The notes under the pieces are model-generated. The model saw only the letters and a list, made by a program, of their open reading frames with translations, was not told where the DNA came from and did not search any database. DNA of 64,000 nucleotides from Microplitis mediator. Its lineage: Eukaryota; Arthropoda; Insecta; Hymenoptera; Braconidae. How positions within the stretch are numbered: the first letter of the stretch is position 1; each line of letters starts with the position of its first letter. The DNA is taken from positions 10,181,207-10,245,206 of the forward strand of contig NC_079974.1 in the NCBI RefSeq assembly GCF_029852145.1. The letters are read 5' to 3'. The position numbers and the translations under genes are program-made. Positions 12,301 to 20,820 of this stretch are shown piece by piece.

Positions 12301-14691
12301 CCCGACATGTTAATTCCAAAATGAGTTGTAAAATTCCAAAGTTAAAAAATTTTTTTTTCCATGTTATTTAAACGTAAAACAGAAATTTACGATGATCGAC
12401 CTTTCAAAATTGAAATTAAGAGCTCCCGTTTCCACAGGCTTCTTTTTTCATGACTAGGAAGATATTTTACTGCGGGTTTTGAAAAAAAAAAAATAGTCGA
12501 TTTTTTTGAACCGGTCTAATACATACATACATACATAAACAATAGACATATATATTTACACATATATACAAGGGTATGTCGAAAAGCAACATTATTGCAC
12601 ACTTCAAGCGCGAAAGCGTTGAGGGTGCTTTATGAACGGTTTTTTTTTTTCCTCCTTTTTCTTTCGGGCACCACCAGAAATCAATAGTAAATCAGAAAAT
12701 GAAAATTCTTTTTGAAGATCAGCGCTTCAATTCAAGTTTTAGAGGCAGCTCATCGCGAGTTTTGATTTCCCATTTAAATAACATGGGAAAAACAAAAAAA
12801 TTTAGTTTGGAATTTATTACCTCGGCAATAGCTCATCGTACAGATAAACCAAGGATATATTTTTGTTATTTATAATATTACGAAATTTAACGCTCTACAA
12901 AAAACGTCTTATATCATTTTTTGATAAATCCATCTGTTCAAAAGTTATTAGAGCTCGAAGTCAAGTTATAGTAAATTTCGAGATCTTTTTAATTTTCCGG
13001 TAAAACTATTAGACGTATCACAAAATGTCATAGAATCTTCTTTGTAGACAATTTTATTTCCTACAAATTATTTCTTGTAAGGTTTTTTTCAAATTCCGCT
13101 CTTGAAATCAATCAGAACATTACTTTGTTAATTATTGTAAATTCAAATATATATTTAATCTATTATTTTAATATTTTTATACATATATTTTTTATGTATT
13201 CTAAGATATATTTTTTATATTGTAACTATTATTTTTTAATTAATTTTTTTCACGGGGGTGTTTAACGCAAGGATTTTCGTATGTTCCAATTAATAAAAAA
13301 AAATTTGCTTGTACCAAAAGAAAAATTTCTTGGGGGTAAAGATATATGTAGGAGAGGGAAGTCAACAGTGCTATAGACAGCAGCAGCAGAAGTAGTTCGG
13401 TGCTCGCCGCGAGATCGCGCCCACCGATTGTAGTGTCCCTGGTAAGAAACTTATTTCAGAACCTTATATTCCAAACTTGGAGTTTTTCACCAATAGTATT
13501 TTTGGAACCCACTCGACTAAATTAGATAGAAAATGTTAAAATTTTTGAAAAGTTGCGTCACGAGAACCAATACAATAGTTAGATTTCTATGAAATCTACT
13601 AACAATTTCTTTAAAATACAGTAATCAATCGGAGGTCACAAATTATTGTAATGATGATTATTGCACGTCTCGAACACGAAGGTAGTGCTCTGTTATCGTC
13701 ATATAAGAAAATCAGGATCCACTCAGCTTAAATCATAATTATTATTGTTCTTGTTTGTTTGTTTTTTTTTTTTTTCATTTGTTTAAATGGCGCTTCTTAT
13801 CTATTAATTCGATATCTCTACGTAAATCAGAACACCCTTCACTAAATTAACGACTGCGCATTTGTACAACCCTTCGTAATATTATTGAATTTACATATTT
13901 ATTAAACTATAGTTAATTTGTAATCTCTTATACTGTATTCTATACCAGATGTATAAGTTTTAACAAACTTTTTTTCTTTTTAGATTACTGAATATATTAG
14001 TACTGAATGCAGGTGTATTTGCACTTCCCTATTCTCTAACAGAAGACGGTTATGAAACAACATTCCAAGTAAATTATTTATCGCAATATTATTTAACACT
14101 TCTGTTAGAACATCATTTAAAAAATACTTCTGATTCTCGAATAGTAGTGGTCGCTAGTGAATCTCACAGGTATAATACGATAAAAAAACGTTACTAATAA
14201 AAACAGATTTTAATGGATATATTTCTTATCTTTCTAGATTTTCTTCAATACAAGTAATTGAAGATATTCATCAATCAATATTATCCCCTCCAGTCTTCAA
14301 ATATTGGTCCGTGGACGCGTACAGTAATTCAAAACTTTGTAATATTTTATTTGCTCAAGAATTAGCTAAACGATGGCCATCAGTCAGTGTGTTTAGCTGT
14401 CATCCAGGAAATATGGTGTCTTCATATCTATCCCGGTACTCTTGGTTTTACAAATTTCTCTTCACTATAGTACGACCATTTACAAAATCACTGCAACAAG
14501 CAGCAAGTACGATAGTTTTTTGTGCAACAGCTCCTGAATTAGAAGGATTGTCGGGCATTTACTTTAATAACTGTTTTCGTTGTGAAACATCTAATATTTC
14601 TATGGACCAGAGTTTAGCTTCTAGACTATGGTATGTTAGTCAAGATATGATTATGAACATTGTCCAACGTAAAAATTTCTGTACTTTTTAA
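5072..14691 (+). CDS. Wwox: WW domain-containing oxidoreductase
   Basis: This is a complete gene with exons 5072-5166, 5327-5391, 10281-10517, 10598-10793, 13984-14169 and 14238-14691. They sum to 410 codons plus stop, close to the usual 414. Two WW domains lie at residues 14-47 (W18, W40, P43) and 55-88 (W59, with Y81 in place of the second Trp, as is typical for this family). A short-chain dehydrogenase domain follows, with cofactor loop TGSNTGIG at 126-133, NAG at 206-208, the serine region SESHR at about 256-260 and the catalytic pair Y288/K292 in YSNSK. The family is a cytosolic and mitochondrial adaptor and putative NAD(P)H-dependent reductase that binds PPxY partners through WW1. Active-site residues look intact. 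Introns 2 (4.9 kb) and 4 (3.2 kb) are full of mobile elements. No canonical AATAAA was seen just after the stop. Confidence 0.95.
6330..6396. repeat. (TA)n microsatellite
   Basis: A nearly pure TA/TATG run of about 67 bp lies inside Wwox intron 2. Confidence 0.9.
6823..6923. mobile_element. 101-bp hairpin repeat, copy 2
   Basis: Same length, same inverted ends (GGGCAGTAAATAAGAAAG and CTTACTTTACTGCCC) and same centre CCTCGGCTTCGCCTCGG as the copy at 3714-3814. The terminal bases differ compensatorily (GGCCAGT/ACTGGCC against GGGCAGT/ACTGCCC), so the hairpin pairing is kept. Confidence 0.75.
7200..7370 (-). repeat. tRNA-like (SINE-type) repeat, copy 1
   Basis: The minus strand at 7345-7275 resembles a tRNA. 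It has an A-box-like AGCTCAACTGGTAGAGCA and a B box GGTTCGATTCC, with acceptor halves GCCGGAT and TTCGGGC that pair with two mismatches. The anticodon loop lacks the invariant T33. A copy with the same non-tRNA flanks lies at 46782-46960, so this is a dispersed tRNA-derived repeat rather than a working tRNA gene. A 40-bp flank (AAATATAGTG...CAATAAGAC) is repeated at 7416-7460. Confidence 0.65.
7465..7970 (-). pseudogene. Ty3/gypsy pol fragment, RNase H to integrase region (decayed)
   Basis: On the minus strand this is a second, more decayed copy of the gypsy-type pol at 37290-39960. The match covers the stretch of that element from the RNase H domain (around 7845-7970) to the integrase zinc-finger region (around 7465-7620). 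Many stops and indels break every frame, and no LTR was found. It lies in Wwox intron 2 and is surely non-functional. Confidence 0.65.
8455..9072. mobile_element. 618-bp TA-flanked DNA transposon remnant
   Basis: Terminal inverted repeats begin GGGGAGACCGGGGCAAGACG and end with the complement, and a TA dinucleotide sits immediately outside both ends (8453-8454 and 9073-9074). The word GGGGCAAGACGG is also repeated inside each arm. TA duplications are typical of Tc1/mariner-type elements. There is no transposase frame, so it is non-autonomous. Confidence 0.8.
9424..9675 (-). mobile_element. GC-core repeat family, head fragment
   Basis: This shares about 250 bp with 47643-47893, ending in CGGGAAGTTGTAGGGCTGGC and CGCAGGGCCAACCGAC. 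The paired GAGCTC palindromes of the family are present at 9570-9625. Sequence further left (8303-8400) also matches 47548-47640, so the two were longer copies of the same unit and this one was split by the 618-bp element. Confidence 0.65.
9890..10022 (+). mobile_element. GC-core repeat family, tail fragment
   Basis: This matches the 3' end of the family: TAGTCAGAACAGCTTTTCC, GACCTCAAAAGTTCGACAT, AACTCGATTTCCGAAAATCG and a final CGGGAAGTTAAAAA. A short CA/CG-rich dinucleotide run (ACACACATACGCGCGCGCG) sits where other copies carry a microsatellite. Confidence 0.6.
11392..12518. mobile_element. 1.13-kb foldback element, TAGACCGG ends
   Basis: The left arm TAGACCGGTTCAAAAAAATC is mirrored by GATTTTTTTGAACCGGTCTA. 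The arms remain paired for roughly 400 bp each, for example GTGGAAACGGGAGCTC facing GAGCTCCCGTTTCCAC. It lies inside a CATA microsatellite that continues on both sides, consistent with insertion at a TA. No coding capacity. Confidence 0.85.
12700..13130. repeat. Half-arm of a foldback family
   Basis: This is a single arm related to those of the foldback at 50385-51250 and to the segment at 47930-48345. Shared words include CATTTAAATAACATGGGAAA, AAAATGTCATAGAATCTTC and TTTATTTCCTACAAATTAT. The partner arm is absent here. Confidence 0.55.
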
Positions 14692-15319
14692 TTGTAAAAT
14701 ATTAAACTTATAAAGGTTTTACTTGTAGTTCGGTTTATTTAATCATATTCCCAAGTAACACGGACTTAAGCAAGTGCTCATGTATAAGAGTCTTGTACAA
14801 GGCCCATAGTTACTAGTGTCTCCTTCCACGTATGTGCCTTATGCAAGATTGTGTAGCAAGGAACTGAATTAAAAATTGTGCATGATTTGCTCATTATATG
14901 GTATTATAGGCAAGAATATTGAAGATATTTCTAACATGGTGCAGCCAAAAGTTTCTAACGCATTCCTTGCCCACGAAACTTGCGCATGGCTTGCTCAAGA
15001 TGCGCGACACTCCCCATACTATTCTTACCCCCACCAGTTTTAATTTGAGCAATTAGAATTGAATAATAACTTCACAAAAATTCTTGTGTAAGACTAGCAT
15101 CATACTGGCAATTCAAATCTGCCCCAAATATCTGGAGCAATACCAATAGGTGAACAGTGACGCTAGCAACTATCGAACTTGAGAGCAGACATATGTAAGC
15201 CTTGAAAAAAACTGTTATATGGGTTACCATTAAGAACATTGAGAAAATTATATTATTTAAACAAATGATTTTTATTTCATGATACCAACAAAAGTTTTAC
15301 TTTTCTACATCAAGTAAAG
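14692..15319. other. Intergenic, Wwox to mRpL15 (convergent)
   Basis: This is 628 bp between the two stop codons. Apart from a poly(A) signal for the minus-strand gene near the right end, I see no conserved feature. It contains CTTGC/GCAAG-rich words (CTTGTACAAGG, GGCAAG, CTTGCTCAAG) but no clear repeat unit. Confidence 0.5.
15271..15276 (-). terminator. Poly(A) signal of mRpL15
   Basis: TTTATT on the plus strand (AATAAA on the minus strand) lies 44 bases beyond the mRpL15 stop codon. Confidence 0.45.
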
Positions 15320-18300
15320 TTAATTATTATAATATTCTTTAACAAAGCTAGAAGTAGGTTTCAATATAGTGTTATCTTTTAAACTTACTATCCAACCTGG
15401 TGCAAGACCATAAAATATTTGTCGAGGATTTTTACGTTTTGTAAGCATTGACGATTCGGGGTCATCTTCTAACTTTGGTAATGTATAACCGTACTTTTGC
15501 GATAAAACAAGTCTTTCATGCGCGATTTGTTCTGCATCGGCTAAATATCCTCGATTAGCGGCGCTGCTATAATATTCTAAAGCATCCATGGGCGGTAACA
15601 TTCTACGAGGAATTGGGCTACCTAAAAAAACAAAAAATAATGTGCTTTTTCCGCAAGTCTGGGAGTTTAAAGATGTTTAAAGATATTAAAAACCCAAGAA
15701 TGCATAGATTCTAATTAAAATCCATGTATATGTTACGAAATGAATTGATTTCAACAGAAAAAAAAGTACTGGAAAACAGTTGATCCTGCGTAGATATTGC
15801 TCAATTATATAGAATCGCATCTAGCCTCTAGCCTTATTTTGCGGATAAAGTTTTTGTCTCAGAAATAATGTTGGACAAAAATAACTGAGAATCCATTTTT
15901 AAGTTTATAACGAACGCTCTGTGATGATTTATCAGTTATCGCTTATCCCGGGGGTATAGAGATAAATTATCACTATACCCCCGGGATAAGCGAATCATAT
16001 ATAACCATATATGGAGGATATATAGGCATATATCGTCGTTTTCAGTAGAAAACCGCTGAACTCCGTATTCGTAAATTATACAGGAGAGCTAAAAAACAAT
16101 ATAAAAGTCAATTTTTTAACTTAAAAAAAAAAATAGTGTTTGAATAAGCATAATATGTAGATATTTTGCTCAAAATATAATTTATTTTACTAATGTGCAT
16201 GGAAAAAATGTTTTTTTTAATCGTAATTTTTGAAATTATAGGTTCCTTTTTACATTTTTAGTTGGAGTTAAAAGGTTTCTGTGTGACAACTTTTATCATT
16301 TGAGAAAATTTGAAAAAAAAAATGTTAATCAAGCATCAAATGTGAGTATTTCGACAATTGCCCCAGCGGGATATGAAAAAAAAAATTTTTTTTCTCAAAA
16401 ATGTGAAGTCAAGCGGTTTTTTTTTTTACTGAGAACGACGCGTTAATTTAAACGATTCTACATAACTATATATTAGGATGTTTCAAAAAAAGTTTTTTTC
16501 TTATGGCCTTGGAAGCTAACTTAAGTATAAAAAAATTTTCTAAGAACTCAATGAATATTCATTTTTCACAAACCCACCAGAAAATAAGTCATGAACCTTA
16601 AAACCTTAATAAATAATATTCCAGATTTTTTATATTAATCGTTGTTTTAACAACAATTCCTGTTTTTCTATTTAAATATTTAATTCATATATATTTAAAA
16701 CAGATAAATCTTTAAGTGAATGTTTTAATTTATTTAATTTATTGTACACTGATCAGAAACATGAAAGGATATTAAAAAATCCTAAATTTCCCGGTGATTT
16801 TCAAAAGACCGTTACTTAGTGAAAAATGGTCGTAGAACGTAAAAAATAAAGCAAGTTGAAGAATATTATGGTTTTTGGTAATTTTTTTTTAGTAATGTCA
16901 CCTAAAATTTAATCTTTTGGTTTGATTCCTAATTACGTTTTTTACGTTGATAATTAATTACTTGACAACCGAAAATCGTACTGTAAAATGAAGCAGGATT
17001 TTCAAAATTTCAAATTATCCTCTATTAGACATGCTTATTGTTATTTGAAAAATTTTTTTCTTTGATACAAGGAATCTAATTGAAAAAAAGTTAAAAATTT
17101 GCGAATTTAGGGTTATTTGCATAAATTTGCAATGAATGAATGGACTATGGACCTTTTGATTAACCTCAGAGAATTCCAAAGAAACCCTGAAACGTTTAAA
17201 CCGTTGAAATTTTGTTTTTCTTTGAGTACTGAAAGGTTAACATTGGCAATTTCGCTAAAAATTAATTAAAGGATGTACTGTGTGATTTTTATTCATTTCT
17301 CGAGGTTTAAAATATATTTTCTAGCTATCATTCAAGTTTTTGTTGTCAAAATATGTTAATAACTGAAAAAAAAAAAATTCATTTTCGCAAAAAAATTTTA
17401 TAATTTAAATATAGTCAGACATACACGAAAAAAAAGTTCGACGAAAATTCCAATATTACTATCGTAATTCTGGACTATACTTCAATTATCAGTAACTTTC
17501 AAATATATGATTTTTTGTTATTTTTTATTTTAAATCTATATTTTTATATAACTTACTCTATAATAAAATATAAATAAATTTATCATTTTCACTAGAATAA
17601 ATTTTATAAATAAGAAAGCTTTATAGAATATTAATAAAATATTGATGAAGTACGTGAATAATATATATTAAGGCTGTACATCTAAACCGGCTTAACCGGT
17701 TAAAAAAGTTAACCAGGTTAATTAGCTGGCTAGCTCGTCAGCTTAGCTAATTTAACCGGTTAACTTCATTAGCTTGGCTAAGCAGCCAAAGGCTTAACCG
17801 GTTAACTCAAATTAGCTAGGCTAATTAGCTGAGGGTTTAATCGGTTAAATGGTTAATTTTTTTTTTCATCTATTCGCTACCTTATCTTAAAAAATATATA
17901 TGAAATATCATATTTATTTAATTTTAGACCGAAAAAGCTATAACAAAAAATTTATACTATTAGTTAAAAAAAAATTCAATTCAATTTTGAAAATTATTTA
18001 ATTAAAAATATATATCGCGTTAATTATGCCAAAAGGGCGTATCTCAAAATATACGCCTTTTTGGCTATGTAAAATTAAAAAGGCGTATTAAAAAATCTTC
18101 TTTTTCCGGATAAATTTGGGAATTTCACAACAAAAAACTATCTAGAAAAAAACGAAAAAAAAATTTAAAAGCCAAAAGGGCGTACCATTTTTATCCTTTT
18201 CAATTATTATTAATTCTTAGCGAAAAAAAAAATCAAGAGAACAGTAAAATAAATGACTTTAAAACTCGATCAACTGGAGAAAAACATTAAATTAAATGAA

Positions 18301-19960
18301 AAAAACGTTCCCAAGTTGATCAGAAAAAACATATTTTTATACGCCCTTTTGGCATAAGTAACGCGATATATATTTTTAATTAAATAATTTTCAAAATTGA
18401 ATTGAATTTTTTTTAACTAATAGTATAAATTTTTTGTTATAGCTTTTTCGGTCTAAAATTAAATAAATATGATATTTCATATATATTTTTTAAGATAAGG
18501 TAGCGAATAAATGAAAAAAAAAATTAACCATTTAACGGATTAAACCCTCAGCTAATTAGCCTAGCTAATTTGAGTTAACCGGTTAAGCCTTTGGCTGCTT
18601 AGCCAAGCTAATGAAGTTAACCGGTTAAATTAGCTAAGCTGGCGAGCTAGCCAGCTAATTAACCTGGTTAACTTTTTTAACCGGTTAAGCCGGTTTAGAT
18701 GTACAGCCCTAATATATATAGTGAAATATATTATTTCAATACTGATGTATACTTTTAATGTTTTTGATTTTTTAGCTTGTCAACATGCATGTTAATAGCT
18801 TGAAGATCCTGACTATTGGTTTCTACTAAGACTTTTTTTTCTAACAGCCTTTTTGTTTCATTTTTTCGTTATTGAAATCAATTCCTACTGTTTTTTTTTC
18901 ATGATGATATTACAATCGCATTCGCGCCGCGCCACTTATAGATCAGTTTTGACAGAAAAAAATGTATCGGATTTTGTCAGACAAAAGAAAAGGAAGTAAA
19001 AATTTGTCCAACTTTGTTACAAAGTTCCTTGACTTTTTCCAGTAAAGTTCCCTTAAATTTTCAGGTTTTCCAGGAATGTGGCCCCCATGTCCGATTTTCA
19101 TTAAGAATAAATCAATAATAGTTACAACGTACCTAATAATTATAAAATTTGTTACCTTTTTTAAAAAATTTTTTTGCATTTCGTAAGCAATCTAAACTGA
19201 CTCTATCATAATATGCAGTCGTGATTGTTCCTCCAATTTTTTCAATCGCGGCAATTACTGGCTCAGTTGTCCATTGAACCTCTATATTTACTTTTGAATT
19301 AAAACTATTGGCTCCCTATGGATAAAAGTAATTAATCAGTTTCTTCGAGGGAGAGAAAAATAATGAAAAATAGTTTATATACAAACATCAATAGTGAGTT
19401 GAACTCCAGCATGATTCATTCTCGTGTCAATTCTATATATACCAGTGTTTAACAAAGTTGTAAGATCTATCGGTTTTGAAGAATCAATGCGGTTCGTATC
19501 AATGAGCATTTGCAGTTGATGCAAACTCAGAGGAGGATACTGACGTCTCAAACTAAAAAAAAAATTTACTTCTTAAAGTATAAATATAACGCAATGCAGC
19601 AATTGATTTGTTGAATACATACTGATGATTTTTATAATACGGTTCATGACCAAACCGAAGATAAAATGGCGTATTCCCTGTTTCATATCCAAGCTGCATA
19701 TAATTTTGTCGTTGACCAGAACCTTTATTTCCAGCACCATGTTTATCACCACCATGCTGACCTCTTCCTCTTTTGTTCTAGACAAGATAATAATTTATAA
19801 AAAAATGGGAAAAAAAGTGAATGAGACCATTTTTATGATTGAAGAGTGTAACCTTTTTCAATGTACCGGGATTAGCTCGTAAATTTCCCAAACATACTCT
19901 TGGTAATGATTTTAACATCAGCAGTGCAAGATCTCTACTGCCATTTCCTCTGGCTGTCAT
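15320..19960 (-). CDS. mRpL15: Mitochondrial ribosomal protein L15 (uL15m)
   Basis: This is a complete minus-strand gene. Its exons, in order of translation, are 19960-19853, 19777-19623, 19552-19387, 19315-19156 and 15621-15320. They total 891 nt, or 296 residues, equal to the usual length of mammalian MRPL15. The start ATG at 19960 gives MTARGNGSRDLALLMLKSLP. The uL15 rRNA-binding loop KRGRGQHGGDKHGAGNKGSG begins at residue 38. Further family motifs are SKVNIEVQW, AAIEKIGGTITTAYYD, SPIPRRMLPP and RQIFYGLAPGW near the C-terminus. The protein belongs to the large subunit of the mitochondrial ribosome, and the basic N-terminus would serve as import signal. The donor of exon 3 (GTTTGT) is non-standard but gives the conserved join. 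Intron 4 (3.5 kb) carries a 1-kb foldback. The gene is divergent from Hs2st. Confidence 0.95.
15939..15993. repeat. Perfect 21-bp inverted repeat, 13-bp loop
   Basis: The arms at 15939-15959 and 15973-15993 are exact reverse complements with core CTTATCCCGGGGGTATAG, separated by 13 A/T-rich bases. It is GC-rich relative to its surroundings and could extrude as a cruciform or fold in the intron RNA. Confidence 0.85.
17671..18710. mobile_element. 1.04-kb foldback element built of TTAACCGGTTAA modules
   Basis: The left end AGGCTGTACATCTAAACCGG is mirrored by CCGGTTTAGATGTACAGCCC. Arms of about 370 bp are nearly perfect. Each arm contains several self-complementary modules (TTAACCGGTTAA, and AATTAGCTAGGCTAATTAGC). 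A copy of GCCAAAAGGGCGTAT lies at the inner edge of each arm. There is no reading frame for a transposase. The ends (GGCTGTACA) vaguely recall hAT-type termini, but no convincing 8-bp duplication is visible. Confidence 0.85.
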
Positions 19961-20820
19961 ACTGATGATCAATGATTAATTATTTTGTAAAAATTGATTT
20001 CTTTTTTTTTTTTTTTTTTTTTAAGTTATGGACCAGAGTAGATTAGAGAACTGTTGTTAAAAGAAATTCATTCGGAAGATTCAGAGGACAGACACTAAAA
20101 GTCTATTATTGAGTTTATGAAAGGAGTGCAATTTTAAGGTTAAAAAAAGTGATGCGATTATTTAGATAAATGAGGATGGCGCTGTAGACCGTATATTGTG
20201 TCCACCGGCTCATCCACAGCTACTCTATTTAGTAGCACAGTTTCTCTGATAGCCACATTCTTAATATAATTGCTTAGCAAGTTCTGCAGTGAAACACGTT
20301 CAGCTAACTTAAGGCTGGGCCGCACCTAACGAAGTCCTGAATTTAAGAATTCTAATTATTTATTAAATAATTATCATAACAGCAATTTTTTTAGCTTCCG
20401 ACTAAAAGCCGAAGACGAACTTCCTCGGAAGATTTTCATCATCCGAGTCCCATAAATATTCAAAGAGTAATTAGAATTCTTAAATTCAAGACTTCGTTAG
20501 GTGCGGCCCAGCCTTAACGACAAGTTTCTGGCAAGCCTCGGTTGGCCTTGGATAATACTTGCGTGCAAGTTGATGTAATCAATTGCCGTCGTCTGAATGT
20601 AATTTAACAGAAAATCTTGCCGTCAATTTGAAGTGAAACTTCCAATCAACTTAACGTCATTGTCTGACATAGCTCAGAATGTAAACTGGCGAAAAAGATA
20701 GCTTGTATCCGCGCATGCGTACATAAAAATTTAATTATGAAAAGGCCTGTTGCACTACGAGGAAAAATGAAGTTTTTTTTTTTGTAACTTTTTTAAAAAA
20801 TAAAATGATCTTATAATAAA
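19961..20820. promoter_or_regulatory. Shared upstream region of mRpL15 and Hs2st
   Basis: The two genes are transcribed away from each other from this 860-bp interval, so promoters for both should lie here, although no TATA box or initiator was convincing. About 385 bp of it is a dispersed repeat (20275-20660) split by a 201-bp TTAA miniature element. The part next to mRpL15 has a 20-bp T run (around 20004-20022). Confidence 0.4.
20313..20513. mobile_element. 201-bp TTAA MITE (piggyBac-type target), copy 1
   Basis: The terminal inverted repeats GGCTGGGCCGCACCTAACGA and TCGTTAGGTGCGGCCCAGCC are flanked on both sides by TTAA (20309-20312 and 20514-20517). The host repeat at 2635-2638 shows the same flanks with a single TTAA, giving an empty site. 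TTAA duplication is the hallmark of piggyBac-type transposition. The long arms continue into TTCTAATTATTTATTAA. Confidence 0.9.

Larger units (their letters stand above)
10794..13983. other. Wwox intron 4: repeat-filled
   Basis: It holds a fragment of the GAGCTC-rich family (10870-10965), a dispersed repeat segment (11270-11375), the 1.1-kb foldback element (11392-12518) and a half-arm of a related foldback family (12700-13130). A GC-rich block at 13335-13440 ends in a consensus splice donor. No host coding exon was recognised. Confidence 0.6.
15622..19155. other. mRpL15 intron 4: repeat-filled
   Basis: This 3.5-kb intron contains a perfect 21-bp hairpin (15939-15993), a member of the TIR-led repeat family starting ACACTGATCAGAAACATGAA near 16747, and the 1.04-kb foldback (17671-18710). 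The remainder is A/T-rich sequence without coding signal. Confidence 0.6.
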
